From positions 1,226,570-1,290,569 of the forward strand of contig LNAC01000065.1 of NCBI GenBank assembly GCA_002007465.1: a stretch of DNA of 64,000 nt, written 5' to 3'. A model generated the notes under the pieces. The model was not told the DNA's origin, searched no databases, and was given only the letters and a program-made list of their open reading frames with translations. Position 1 is the stretch's first letter. Each line of letters begins with the position of its first letter. This DNA is from Ailurus styani (taxonomy: Eukaryota > Chordata > Mammalia > Carnivora > Ailuridae). Below are positions 1 to 12,599 of this stretch, in pieces. The translations under genes and the position numbers were made by a program.

Positions 1-1208
1 TGAGGTGTAATTCACATGCCATGAAACTCACTCTTTTAACATACAGTGCACACATTGTATGTATTCACAGATTTGTGGAACCATCACCACTACCTAATTC
101 CAAATAAAATTTTAAAGGTTCTTCTGGGTTTGTTTTCTTGTCCTATCTTTCCTTTCCACTTGATACACAAAAAATTGGTATATCTTGACAAAATTTTTTA
201 CTGTCCTAAAAATTTTCAAATGTAGAACTAAAAGACCAAAATAGATCAGAAGAAAAAGGGAATGAAGTATATTTAGGGCCCTTAAAGTAAAAATTGTGAT
301 TTTATAAAAGAAAGCAAACTCTGACTTTGATAAACATCTTTTGTTGAAGCTTTTGTGTAGAGTCTTGGAATAAATTGTCAGTCATATGCAAAACTATGTC
401 TGTTTCTTAAAACTTGAATTGAGGAAGGAAATGCTTTGTACCAACATGGCAAATACTTCATTATAATAAGAACATTTCTGTTTCCTCCTCTCATACAACT
501 TTGTTCATTGTACTGTATCTTTCTCTGAGAGGTGGAAACTCTTTAGGGAGCTGCCCTGGGTGTGCGCGTGTGTGTGTGTGTGTGTGTGTGTGTGTATTCA
601 TTGAAGCAGCATAAGCAGTGTTTATAGTGTTTTGATAAAAACAGATTTTAAAATTACTGTTTTAATCTCCCATAATTTTCAAGTCAGTTTTCAATATTGT
701 TAGTGATGTATGATATTGTTTTTCTTTTAATTGAAACTTATGAAGTCTTATTAAGTGGAGATGTGTCTGCCTAGATAAACAGTTTATTCATAGTGTTAAC
801 CAATTGGGAGGATTAGTTTGCACTATCATTGTATATTGCTTTTTACATGGAATGTATTCTGATTGAAAACGTGAATCTGAATAAGTAGTCAAAAATGCAG
901 TTGCATGTAAATATAACTAAGTTTTCGTCTAATCCCCTGATTCAAAATGACCCAGAAAAGGGTCTGCCAAGGGGCAAGGGGAAATGAGGCACTTTTTCAT
1001 TCCTTAGAGTATATAGAAAACACCTTGACCAAAAATCTGTCACAGAATTTTGAGACCCATTAAAACAAAAGTTTAATGGGGAAAAAATATTTGATAAAAA
1101 TGGATTTCTTAGTATCAATAGGTACAAATTATTTTAAAATATTTTCTGGAAACTATTATAGTGCTAATGATGATACAAAATATGTCCCCCCCCCTTTTTT
1201 TCCTATAG
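1..1208 (+). other. RASA2: RASA2 intron, 3' part, upstream of window exon 1
   Basis: AT-rich intronic sequence with a GT microsatellite at about 561-595 and no recognisable gene. It ends in a C-run/T-run polypyrimidine tract and a 'cctatag' acceptor. Confidence 0.8.
561..595. repeat. (GT)n microsatellite
   Basis: About 17 TG units, with a short interruption (gcgcg) near the start. Likely length-polymorphic. Confidence 0.9.
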
Positions 1209-1303
1209 GAAAAGTAGCCATCAAAAAAGAAGATTTGTGTAACCACAGTGGCAAAGAAACCTGGTTTTCATTACAGCCTGTCGATTCCAATTCAGAAGTT
1301 CAG
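1209..1303 (+). CDS. RASA2: RASA2 window exon 1 (end of C2A domain)
   Basis: This 95-bp exon has acceptor cctatag and donor cag|gtaaat. The first two bases complete a Gly codon begun in an exon outside the window, and 31 full codons follow, starting KVAIKKEDLCNHSGKE and ending SNSEVQ in phase 0. It matches the last strands of the first C2 domain of RASA2 (human residues around 119-150). An open frame running upstream to 1076 is intron read-through, not a start. Confidence 0.96.
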
Positions 1304-1636
1304 GTAAATATTAAGGCTTAGCTGATGTGAGAGATTGTCAGCATACAGAAAGTGAGTGGAAAACAAACTGTGCTAGTTTCTATACACTGTGCTTATCATA
1401 CATTATTTTAAATTCTGGGACCAAATATTATAGACCGTTAAGTAAAATATAACTGGAAAGAAATGCCTTGGCACATGGATTCAAGAATAATGCACATTGT
1501 GGGTGTGTGTCTGAGTTTGGGCAGGTTATATTGGGGGGGGCATTTCCTGTTTTAGTTCTTTTGTTTGAGTCACAGTGGCAAATTATTAATTTTTTTTAAG
1601 ATGGGAAATATTTTAAGAGAAAAGATATGTTTTATT

Positions 1637-1848
1637 TTTTAAAGATTTTTTTTTTTTTTTAAAGATTTTATTTATTTATTTCACAGTGGGAGAGAGATCA
1701 CAAGGAGGCAGAGAGGCAGGCAGAGAGAGAGGGGGAAGCAGGCTCCCTGCCGAGCAGGGAGCCCGATGCGGGCCTCGATCCCAGGACCCTGAGATCATGA
1801 CCTGAGCTGAAAGCAGAGGCTTTAACCCACTGAGCCACCCAGGCGCCC
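1637..1848 (-). mobile_element. CAN-SINE (SINEC), antisense
   Basis: Complete tRNA-derived SINE read in reverse: poly-T, then the A-rich tail complement, the GA-rich middle and the tRNA-like head ending caggcgccc. It is flanked by a perfect 20-bp TSD (gagaaaagatatgttttatt at 1617-1636 and 1849-1868), which indicates a recent insertion. Confidence 0.95.
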
Positions 1849-2639
1849 GAGAAAAGATATGTTTTATTAATTCTGACTTTGAGGAGAATCCTAGAAGTCT
1901 GTGATTTCATCTCTTCTGACCAGGATGCTCTGTTTACTCTCTTAATAAACTAGTCTTGGGAAAATGTTATTCATTCAAACCATGCCTGAGCCCACCTTGC
2001 AGAGCCTTTCATTCCCACACCCACCCTTCCTGTTGTTCACCTTTCTTTTTATTTGAAAAGGTGTCATTACTCTTTTTAAAGCTCTTCTTTCCTTTTGCCA
2101 GAATAAGAGGTCTCACAGATCTATATGTGAGTAAGGATGTATGGTTAGCCAAGTAGCTTAACTTTCTATTTGTTTTTGAAAAGTCTTGAGTTGCTCTTAG
2201 AAATTGTTATTTCTATCTAAAGGGAATCCTTTTTTTGTAACTGTTTATTTATAAAATATGGTAAGGATTGTGAAACCATTGTGAAACCTGAGGACATACT
2301 GCAAGCAGAATTCTTCCTCTCAAAGAAGTTATAATTTGCCACTGTGACTCAAACAGAAGTTTAAGACAAGAAAAAAGTGCTGCATATACACCCACAGATA
2401 TTTGCAAATAAAGTGCCTGTATTTCTGTGTCCTTGTAACCTCTCAAGCATTCTCTTTGATTAAATTCTCAAAAACTTAAGTATTTGTAAATAAAACCCCT
2501 TCTTAAGTATAAAATATAATTGATACTTTTCCTGTTTTATTTACTTGACCTCATTTTAATGCTCTTTTCTTCTCATTTGGTAATGACTGTCAGACTCAGA
2601 TCGCACATAGTAGCTACTATTGTGTATGACCCAGGTGAG

Positions 2640-3060
2640 AGGCAGTGTGACGAAATGGAGAAGCTTTTATACAAGAAGTCAGAAAATTTAGGTCCTAATT
2701 TTCATATGTGGTTACTTCACTGACCTTGAATTTTATTTCTATAAAATAGGAATAAAAGTTGCCATGTTGACTCATATGATTGAGAGACTAAAGTGAAATG
2801 TCTTTTTAAAAAATTTTTTTAAAGATTTTATTTATTTATAAGAGAGTGAGAGAGCATGAGAGGGGAGAAGGTCAGAGGGAGAAGCAGACTCCACAAGGAG
2901 CTGGGAGCCCAGTGGGGGACTCGATCCTGGGACTCCAGGATCATGACCCGAGCCGAAGGCAGTCACTTAACCAACTGAGCCACCTAGGTGCCCTAAGTGA
3001 AATGTCTTTAACAATGTTGTGAAAGCTGTCAGTTGCTATACAAATGTAAAATACCTATAT
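2640..3060 (+). mobile_element. MIR SINE, split by a CAN-SINE
   Basis: Resembles the MIR core (an acute 'gtgacctt...ttatctctaaaat...' pattern at about 2690-2760). A younger CAN-SINE at 2806-2994 interrupts its 3' part. Confidence 0.5.
2806..2994 (-). mobile_element. CAN-SINE, antisense
   Basis: Poly-T/aagattttatttatttat start, and a head complement ending gccacctaggtgccc. The 15-bp TSD aagtgaaatgtcttt is at 2791-2805 and 2995-3009. Confidence 0.95.
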
Positions 3061-3929
3061 ACTGGCAGTTGCTCAGGTGGTCCTTTCCATTTCCATAATA
3101 TAACTTTACCAAAAGGCAGATAGGAAAGTTTTGAAGTATCAGTTTTCCTTTTTAATTATTTTAACAGAAAGCAAGATAAGAAAAGGTTTTGAGAATTTGC
3201 TATAAAATGAAAAAAAAAAAGAATTTGGTATAAAATGAAATTTGAGGATTATTTTAAGATGTAGTTAATTGAACTTCCAATATAAATGTAAACATAAATA
3301 CAAACTTGGTAAAGGATTTCAGGCCCCCAACTCTCAAAAAGTAGAAATTTCTCTAGAATACTCTGTGTAATTCTTGGAAACGGTATTAGAGATTAGTATT
3401 AGATAACAAGCTTTTATTTAGTGGTGTATATAAAGGTCATCTCTGAAACATAAAAATTCTGGAAATAACATTTAATTGTTAGAGATAATGTCAGCATTTT
3501 TTATTTATTATAAGTGATTTTCATGACCATGAGTTACTAACCTTTACAGGTCTTTTGCTTTAATGATAATTAGTAAGATCAGATTCTTTAAAATACGTTT
3601 TAGGAGGAAGAGTGCTTTAGTGGGTGGGAGGGATACAGAGCACCTTTCAGGTTAATATGGTACTACTGGAAATGTTGTTTCACCCCAAAACTGATCCAGG
3701 AATACTACATTAACTTTGTGAGTGTAGAAAAGGTAGAAGAAGAAGCCAATGAATCATACAAATCCCACTTTATTAATAAATTTGTTCACTTGCATAAAGT
3801 TTATAAAATTTTACAGAAATATCATGAAAAGAATAGCAATTGATGGAACCATAGGAGAAAGCTATGAAAGGATTGAGTTCAGTAGGAATTCCACCTAATA
3901 ATTACTATTAGTGATTAAATGGTATATAT

Positions 3930-4140
3930 GAAGCACAGTATTAAGTACTTAATATACATTTTTTCATTTAATCTTCAGAAAAGCATTATGAAGTGTAGGT
4001 AGCATTACCCCATTTTACAAATATAGAAAATGGATTCAAAGAGGTTAAATGACATCGCCAAAAAAAGAACTGTTAGGTGATGGAGCCGTGGTTCCAATAG
4101 AAATCTAGTCTGATTCTGAAATTCCTAACCATGGTGCATT
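3930..4140 (-). mobile_element. MIR SINE, antisense
   Basis: Contains the reverse-orientation MIR hallmarks 'taccccattttacaaatatag', 'aaagaggttaaatgac' and 'agtctgattctgaa' in order. Old and diverged. Confidence 0.65.
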
Positions 4141-5500
4141 ATTGCTTTTCACTCTTTGTAGTTTTGGTCATGAAAAGGCTTCAACAGATTAGGAGGGGAC
4201 ATGTAAGTATAAGGAACAGAAGCCTACTCAAATTAGCTCAAAGAAAAATGGGGGGGGCATTTGAAAGTTCCTAGGGAACTTCTTGGAGTATGATTACAAG
4301 AACTTCAGTAGGGTCAGTGAGAGTTGGAAGTTTTAAGGCATTTACTGAGGAGCTGCCTCTAAAGTGGAGGTTGGGTTCTTAAAATAATAAACTAGATACA
4401 GTTCACAGAGTCAGAATTGTTTTTGAGAAGATTTTAATTTCTTATAAAGTATACTGAAATATTGGGTGGTTTGTTTCTGCTTGATCACTACATAAAATAG
4501 TTGACTTGGCATTTGGGACCATGCCGAATAAAAAATATATATTATATTTTTAAACTGGACTTCCACTCGGTGCATTCTTAGATACTGCAAGAACGGAGAT
4601 CCACTGATTCATTTCTTCCCGCTCATATGCTCACTGTGCTCATCGAGTATAAGTGCTCACTGTTTAAATAGTGTTTTTTCCTTTCCCTCTCATTTTGTAA
4701 AATGAACAGTTAAATTTTCTCTCCATCTTGCCCTCTCATTTTAATACTATTCACTTTGTAAAATGAAAGAAAAAAACATTAGTGATGAGATTGCCTTGTA
4801 TTTTTCTATATCTGATGAGATTACATGTTTCTCACTTCTGCTTCTCTCTAATCTCTTGTTGACAGCTAAAAAAAATGCCCACATCAGCCTTTGAGTTTAC
4901 AAGACCATATAACCCCTCACTTTCTGAGGTCTAATTTAGTTCTCTGCCACAATTTAGAGAATTTGACCCAACTAGAGTCAGATGTCTACTGTGATCTAAT
5001 TGGTATGATGTGGGGGGTGGGGGGAGTAAAGTCATTGTAGAGCAGTCCATTTTGGGGCTTTGGGAGGCATGATCCCTAAGAAAGGGGTTTAGATAGAGGA
5101 AATGATTGGCATATCTACTTCAGAGGGGAAGATGTTTGATTTCCTACCTCTACTACTAATTGTCATTTGTATCCAAAACAGTTGCTAACCTGTTGTTGTC
5201 AGAGGCTCTTCATCTTTCAAATGAGAACTTTAGTGTATAGGATTCCCTTCAGTTCTGAGGTTGTAGGGAAGTAACATGCAGAAACGTAATTTAGCCTTGA
5301 ATTGAAAAGATCCCAATAGCAGTAAAATGGGTTTTATACCAAAACAGTTGAAAATTGCAAAGAACACTAAACCTCTTAACTTGGACTGTTTCCTGGATGC
5401 TTTCTTATTGCTGTTAATAATGTTAATTATTTTCAGTTTTCTTTTCAAACATTCAAGATATTATTCATATTTCAAGAGTGCATTTTCCTACACTTCTTTT

Positions 5501-5530
5501 TCTTGTTTTTGTTTTTGTTTTTGTTTTGTA
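5501..5530. repeat. (TTTTTG)n low-complexity repeat
   Basis: Tandem tgtttt/tttttg units. Confidence 0.8.
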
Positions 5531-5559
5531 GTTACCCCCTGCGGATTGAAACATACTCT

Positions 5560-5860
5560 TCTGAACCCACTCTGATCTGCCTTCATACCCCATAGTGAGC
5601 CAGAGGGAGAGCACAAAGGGCTCTCACTAACGTTACCCATGACATTGTGTCAATAAGTCTGGTGGACATATTTCAGTCCTCCTCATATATGATCTTTCAG
5701 TAGCTCTTCATAATGTTGACCACTCCTTTTTGAAGCGGTCTCTTCCTTAGTTTCTGGTTGTGGTCATCATCCTGCTTTACTTAGTGTTCTTTCTACTATT
5801 CTTTGGCACACAAATGAAGTTAATTTGGATTGCGTTGGTGCCTCTGTATATCCTCTTTTG
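5560..5860 (+). mobile_element. L2 LINE fragment
   Basis: Decayed copy of the L2 reverse-transcriptase region, recognisable by 'cataatgttgaccactcc' followed by 'tgaagcggtctcttcct' and the 'ctggttgtggtcatcatcctgc' stretch. The frame is destroyed. Confidence 0.5.
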
Positions 5861-7081
5861 GCTTCAGTGATCTGCAGCCATGCTGTTAGTTAGGTAGGGC
5901 TGGAACTCACAACAAACTTGAAATGTTTTTCCTTTCTTTAGTTCTTAGGTGCTGTAATAAAGAGCATGCCTTCACATAAGACTAATTAAGCCATATCTCT
6001 TATATGGAGAGTTGGTACTCTAATTAAGGCTGTCTGTCTCACACAACTTGTACAAGCAGTAAATCTAGATGCACTGTCAGTCATGTCTTCGGATGTAATT
6101 ACTTAGTTAATAAGTCTTTACCAACAAGCTTATCTTGAACTTCTGGATCATACCATAAGTTATTGATTATTCTTTGTTGTTGGTGTTTTTAATATGGCCT
6201 CTCCCCTACCTTTTTAAACAAGTATTAAAAATAACAAATGCGGTGATTATACCCAATAATACGTACATCTATTTTTTTAATGTGCTTGATTAAAATATAA
6301 TGAATGTAAAGATGTAATTCATTGTTGCAGGAAGAAACTTCATTTGTAAATTTGTAAACATGAAACAACAAAGAAAGGAGGCGTTCTAGATTATAATAAA
6401 TACTTCTTCACAGAGGAAAAACAGATCTGTCCATAAATAAGAGAGGTTAAGTAAAACCTTTATTTTGTGTTTCTTCTGCTAGCCAGTTGTATCCAAAATG
6501 ATTTATTGTTAATTACTATATACGAAAACATCTGGAAATTAGGAAGTTGGGATTTTTCCCCCCTCATAGGAAGAAAACTTTTCACCAGTCGAAATAATAC
6601 TGAGTTCTTCTACGTGGAATGGTTGTTATAATTCAGTGTTTTGTGATTAAAAACTTAAAAAAAAAAAAAAAACCTAGACGGAAGAAATTTTGAAGTGTGC
6701 ATTGGGTTTTGCCCAGATACCTATAATACACCTGAGTTTCCCAAACTGTATGTAGAAATTCATGTGATATCTTCTATTTGGTACCATTAAAATGATCACA
6801 GATTTTTCTGTGTGAACTTTTATGAAAGTATTTGAAATAAAGCTAGCATATTATTAATCCTTCAGGCAGTGCCAGAGTAATATATGTTCCTAAATATGCT
6901 GTCTAGTATGAATTAATGTGATATTATTGCATATATCAACCTGATGTAGTCATTGCTATAAAAGACATGTAGTATAATAGCTCCCAAAAATTTGGTTTAC
7001 TTTAAATAAAACATATAGAATATAGCGCCAAGTATTTGGTCTTCCAGTATTTCCTGACATACATGAAAGTTACACTGTTTT

Positions 7082-7288
7082 GGGCGCCTGGGTGGCTCAG
7101 TGGGTTAAAGCCGCTGCCTTCGGCTCAGGTCATGATCCCAGGGTCCTGGGATCGTGGCCCACATCGGGCTCTCTGCTCAGCGGGGAGCCTGCTTCCTCCT
7201 CTCTCCTCTCTCTCTGCCTGCCTCTCTGCCTACTTGTAATCTCTCTCTCTGTGTCAAATGAATAAATAAAATCTTAAAAAAAAAGAAA
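7082..7288 (+). mobile_element. CAN-SINE, sense, complete
   Basis: Head gggcgcctgggtggctcagt, CT-rich middle, tail aataaataaaatctt plus poly-A. The 17-bp TSD gaaagttacactgtttt is at 7065-7081 and 7289-7305. It belongs to the same subfamily (tgtgtcaaatgaataaataaa tail) as the chimeric copy at 29518. Confidence 0.96.
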
Positions 7289-7319
7289 GAAAGTTACACT
7301 GTTTTATCATTGAACCTCC

Positions 7320-7475
7320 CTTAGGAGATTGGATAATAAGAAAGCAATTGTGGGGTGATGGACATTGGGGAGGGTATGTGCTACGGTGAGTGCTGTGAAT
7401 TGTATAAGACTGATGATTCACACACCTGTATTCCTGGGGCAAATAATACATTATATGTTAATTTAAAAAAAAGTT
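7320..7475 (+). mobile_element. L1 3'-end fragment (carnivore L1)
   Basis: Matches the terminal part of carnivore L1 elements: 'gggtgatggacattgggga', 'gtgagtgctgtgaattgtat', then 'gggcaaataatacattatat' and an A-run. It is 5'-truncated. Confidence 0.7.
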
Positions 7476-7489
7476 GTGGACCAAATCAC

Positions 7490-8740
7490 ATTGCACATTT
7501 ATCATCAAGCGTAGTTTCTCGTCAGAATCTTGCTTCATTATGGCTAATGTCTCCTTTGTCTCTAGTTGCTTTTAGGATTTTCTTTTGATCTTTTGCTTTT
7601 AGCTCTTTTACTATGCTCTGCCTACATACGGTTTTCTTTATGTTTATTCTGTGGCTGTTCCTAGGGGCTCTTAAATCTCTACCTTGATGTCTTTCTTTGG
7701 TTTGGGGAAATTCCAGGCTATTATTTCTTTATTTTATTTTATTTTTTTTCCTTCCCTGTTTTTTTCTGTCTCCTCTTCTGGGATTCCAGTTACATGAATA
7801 ATAGACCATTTTCCTATGTTTCATATGTCTCTTAGGCTCTCTCCCTCTCTGTGCTTCAGTGTGGATATTTGCCACTGACTAATCTCCCATTTCACCAATT
7901 CTTGTCTTGGTTATGGCTCATTCATTGTTAAATACATCTTCATTTTGGTTATTTTATTGCCTAATTCTAATCTTTTCATCTGATACACTTTGTCAGATTT
8001 TTTTGCTGGGTTTTTCATTTTGTTGTCTACCTTAAAAAATGTGAGCATCTATTTTAACCTCTGTCAGTTAACTCCAGCATCTGCATCTCCTGCTTATTTT
8101 TGGTTTTTGTTTTCATTTTTGTTTTTTGGTTTGTAGTCTTATCTTTTGGCATGCTTCATAATTTTTGATGGAATGCTAGACATTTAAAAATATGAAATAT
8201 TTTAGAGATAACTTGAAGCTGTAGGTGGTATTTTTGTTTTCCTTCAGAGAAGATTTACTTTACTTACTGTCTGTAGGCGATCACCTCAATCTGGTTAGGG
8301 ATTCAGCTGATTTTAGGCTAGGTTTCGGTCTTTGTAAAGGCTGGTCAGTGTTGTTCACCCTTACTCCTTAGGCATAGTCTTTGAGAGATTCCAACAGAAA
8401 GCCTGCCTGTTTGCCAGCAGCACTCTACCTTGGTGGGTCCTGGTCTCCAATTTTTATATGTCCAGCATCATTACACTGTAGACTGCTTTGTTTAAGCTCT
8501 TCAGCCTCTCAAGCCACTGCTGAAGTTAGGGAGTCCCATGCAACAAGCTTCTTCAGATGCCCAACCAGCAGCATCTACTTACATCTCATTGGCCAGGATT
8601 GAATCATATGACTGTCCCTGGCCACTATCACCTGGCTTCAGAGGAGACTAGGAAATGTTTTGCTGAGCTCAAAACTGCCCTCTCCAAAAAAACAAAAACA
8701 AAAAACCTGCAGAAAACACTGAACATGTTTTGCTACAATC
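7490..8740 (-). mobile_element. Old L1 (L1M-type), antisense
   Basis: T-rich antisense LINE sequence with phrases typical of old L1 ('tgggattccagttacatgaa', 'ctccagcatctgcatctcc', 'gatggaatgctagacat'). The 8400-8700 part may belong to a different old repeat. Boundaries are approximate and no frame is intact. Confidence 0.5.
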
Positions 8741-10270
8741 CAAATCTATAAAATGATAACAGATATAAATGAAACTAAACTTTTGTGTGAATCTATTAAA
8801 GAATTCTAAATATTTTTTCCTAAAATGTTCATAGATTTGGGTTTCTAACACTAAGAAGTGGCTTTAAATAACTTTTAAAACCTTTTTTTTTTTGCTAAAA
8901 AACAGGACATACTCGTAGTAGAAATTTTAAAATCTAGATGAGCAAAAAAAATCTGAAATCCTACCAACCAAAGGTACCTTCTATCAACATTTTAGTAGAT
9001 GACTTTGTAGTAAATTTATATAGTAATATATATAGTACATTTTATTTTTACAAATTAACATTATATTATACACCCTGACTTGTATCTTATTTCTTTTACT
9101 AAGTATCATATATATATATATTCCCATGTTAAAGTATACAGTGAGGTAGTGTTTTACAGTTTAGAAATTACAGTTTCCTTGATTTAGTTTATAATGCTTT
9201 TTTAATTTTAGTGTTCCACCCTAATAATAAATGTCTTGTGTCTGCCTGTTCTTTCTCACTCTTTTCTTGACCAAGTTAAATACACAATTATGTTATTGTT
9301 GACTAATACCGAAGGAATGGTCTTTTTAACAGCCAGTAGGAGTAATGAACATAGTAGGTAGGCTCTGACTCAGTGATAATGATTCCTGGTAGAATCCTAT
9401 TTAATAGACTTTTTTTTTTAATTTCTAGACTTTGCTTGATACAGTTCTATGATTTTTAGTTATGAATGAAATTATTACACTTCTACTCTGTTTTAACAGT
9501 TTCTGTTGTTTTAGAAATAGAGTAGATCCTAGACATTTTCTGAGAGACAGTTGGGAGTGCCCTGTTAGCACTTTCTACCATAAAATGCATACATGTTAAA
9601 ATAGTAAAACTGCTTTGAGATGCAAATGTTGATGCATTTGGCTAGGCTCATTCACTAGGCAAGTGACAGACATATATGCTGGCCTGACAGCAAAGATGAT
9701 TAAAAATCTAGTTGAGAAATATTAAAAATTACTATATATCATGGACCTCTTCCGGTTGCTCTTGAATGGCAGGATTAGTGAGTATTAAAGCAGGATTAAT
9801 GAAAGACCTATTTCATAAATTTTATATGATTTTTATAAATATGTGTGCCTGGATTTTTCGTGGAAAATTTGCTTAATTTAGTTCCAGTTCCAACTAACTG
9901 CCAATTTTGCTACTACTGTTGGCTTTGTTTCTTTAGAGCTTAGCTTTCCCATGCAGACTTTTGTGTTGATATCCATCAATCTGTTGCTCATCACTTACAA
10001 TCCATCTAACCCTGAGCATTGTAGTTAATGGACCTCAGATTCACTCTTATAGAGCAAACCCCCATAAAATAGTGAAGCTGATTCAGGTTAGATTCCTGTG
10101 AAAGAATGTCTGAAAGGGGTTGTTCCAAAGAGGAACAGTGACTTAAAAATGAACTTTCCTACCTCTGATGAAATTACTTATGTCATCAGCCCCTAGACAT
10201 CACACCCCTAAAATCTCCACTGTGGCAATTTGTCTTGTTAGCTGGGTGGAGGTAATCCAGGACTGATCTT

Positions 10271-10312
10271 AACCACTTTAGAATTGCTCATAACCAGTTT
10301 AGAATTGCTCAT
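10271..10312. repeat. 21-bp tandem duplication
   Basis: Two adjacent 21-bp units (10271-10291, 10292-10312) beginning aaccactttagaat and aaccagtttagaat, with one mismatch. Confidence 0.9.
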
Positions 10313-11095
10313 CGCCAGTGGCAGGGTGGAAATATCAAGCTCTAGATTACATTGTTCCTAAACCTTTGTTTCATGATAAGTTTATAGTTTGCTTTAAATT
10401 TATACTACTGAATTTATTAAAAATCCATTTATTAATAGTTGTTGAAGAAAGTACTTATTTATTTTCAGTATCCCATTTTTTCATCAGTGCTCTTGGTCGT
10501 ATATTGTTATCTTAATTGTCTCCCGAACTAGACCGTGAGCTTCTTATAAGGAGTGATTGTGTCTTATACATCTATTGATTCCTACCCACTCATACAGTGC
10601 CTACTAAAATATAGTAGATAGTCCATAAATCTTTAATTTTCATAAAAGTGTTGACAAATCTTACTAGCTTTAACTTAGTATTATTGTTTTAGAATTGTAT
10701 TTCTCTTGACCTTTAATGATACTGCCTCTGTTCTTATTGATGGTTTATCTTTTCTGGAAAAAACATTCTACATTTATAATCTGCTTTCATTTCAAAATTT
10801 CCTAAAACATAAGTGCTGTCTTTTTTTTTATCCATGGTAATTGATTCATAAATACTTTTTGAACTGGGCTTTAAATTCTTTGATTGGAGTACCATGTCTG
10901 ATAAAAGCATTTGACTTCTAGATCTACATTGTTGGTTATTAGTCATTTAACAAGTACTTGATGTGGGCAAAGCCATGTGCCTAGGGATCACTAAGATTTA
11001 GTTAGTGAACAACTAAATATTATTGGTACCATTGGGAAAAGTACTTACCTTTAATATTTTGTCAGTAAAATAGACCATTTTTTTTCTCATTATAG

Positions 11096-11172
11096 GGTAA
11101 AGTTCACCTTGAATTAAAACTGAATGAACTGATAACAGAGAATGGAACTGTGTGCCAGCAGCTTGTTGTACA
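11096..11172 (+). CDS. RASA2: RASA2 window exon 2 (C2A end / C2B start)
   Basis: This 77-bp exon has acceptor ttatag and donor ca|gtaagc. It encodes 25 residues, GKVHLELKLNEL then ITENGTVCQQLVV. It ends with two bases (ca) of a His codon that window exon 3 completes. The GKVHLELKLNEL strand closes C2A, and QQLVVH opens the first strand of C2B. Confidence 0.96.
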
Positions 11173-12599
11173 GTAAGCATATTTCTTTTACCAAATCAGT
11201 TGGAAATAATTCTTCATCATGTATTCTTTGAATCTTAAGGCAACACCTTATTTTATATACTTCAGAACCTTTTTTTGAGAAGTGAAACTCTGCTGTGTCA
11301 TTCCTTTATTAAGTTGATTTCCAGTTTGTCTTTTCATATCTACACTACTCAGGTTGTGATAGGTCATTAATTCATTCAACCTTGTGTATTGAATGTGGGT
11401 TAAATGATAGAGATAGGCAATTCTGGCTAAGCATACCTAACTCCCCGACAGGATGGAGTTGGAAAGCCTTCCTGGTGGAGGGCCTCTAGAGATGCTGATA
11501 CCACAGAGCTGAGCATTAGGAACCCTGGGACTAAAACTAAATGGCTAGCTACCTTGGGATGTACCAGTACTGATTCTTACCTACTTTAAAATTCCTCTTT
11601 TTCCCTCAAGTCATTTTTTGTGGCTCATACTCTGTATCTTCTAAACTTCTCTAGAAATACAGGTTTCCAAGCCCAATCCTCGGCCTTTTCTCTTCCATCC
11701 AGACTTTTCTTGTGTTATCAGCAAACTACTGGATATCCCTGACTTCTTAATGTTTTTTCTTTGTCTTAACTGATGATCTGAATATCCCCTGAGTTACTGT
11801 TTCTTCTCCTGCCTTCTCAGTTAGAGGCTGTTTTCTACCATACCCATTAAGTAAGTGTTACTGTCTTATCGCTGCTCCAGTCTCTAATTTCTTATCCTTG
11901 TTATGAACACCCCAGCTCCTTTGAGGCATTTTCCTTCTCTCTCCCCCTCTTTCCATTTCTCTCCCTCTCTCTCTTCTTATTTATATTTATTATATATTTA
12001 ATATTCCTTTTTTTTAGAACTCTGTTAAAGAAGGTTGCATATATCATGATCCTTATAAAGGTATTAGTGTATTTCCAAAGAATAACGATATTCTTTTAAG
12101 TAACTCTAGTACAGTTATCAAATTCAGGAACCTTAATATTATTAGAATAAGAGTATGTAGTTTTTGTATTCCAATACTTTAATTTGCAGTTATTATATTT
12201 TACTTTTGTCAACTGTCCCAATAATATCCTCCGCAAAAAAGGATCCAGTCCAAGATCATGTATTACATTTAGTTTATATGTCTCTTTAATCTCCTTAACC
12301 AGTAATAATTTTGAGCTGTTCTTTATGTTACATGTTACTGAGATTTTTGAAGAATACAGGCCAGTTATTTTTTTTTTAATGTTTCTCAGTTTGGATATAT
12401 GTACTAAAAACGCTCAAACTTGTATGTTTGTGGTATTTTTCCCCCCAGACTGAGAGCATATAGTGAAAGTGTTTGAATTAGTCCCTTCCACCACTCCCTC
12501 CCTTGCTCACTCTGATTATGTGATAACATTTGAAATAGTTGGTTTGTTTGCAGTAAGTTTAATGGGGTTTTTGTTTCCCCGATCCTTGTTGTTTACTTT

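Larger units (their letters stand above)
1304..11095 (+). other. RASA2: RASA2 intron between window exons 1 and 2 (9.8 kb)
   Basis: Holds three CAN-SINEs (1637, 2806, 7082), two MIR copies (about 2640 and 3930), an L2 fragment (about 5560), a carnivore L1 3' tail (about 7320) and an old antisense L1 (about 7490-8740). The stretches at 3010-3900, 4200-5550, 5900-7060 and 8750-11050 are AT-rich with no gene that I recognise. Confidence 0.75.

Noticed and set aside
1076..1321. Start codon at 1076 as an alternative RASA2 start
   Set aside because: The frame upstream of 1209 is intron, and the polypyrimidine tract and acceptor just before 1209 are clear. The overlap in frame is chance.
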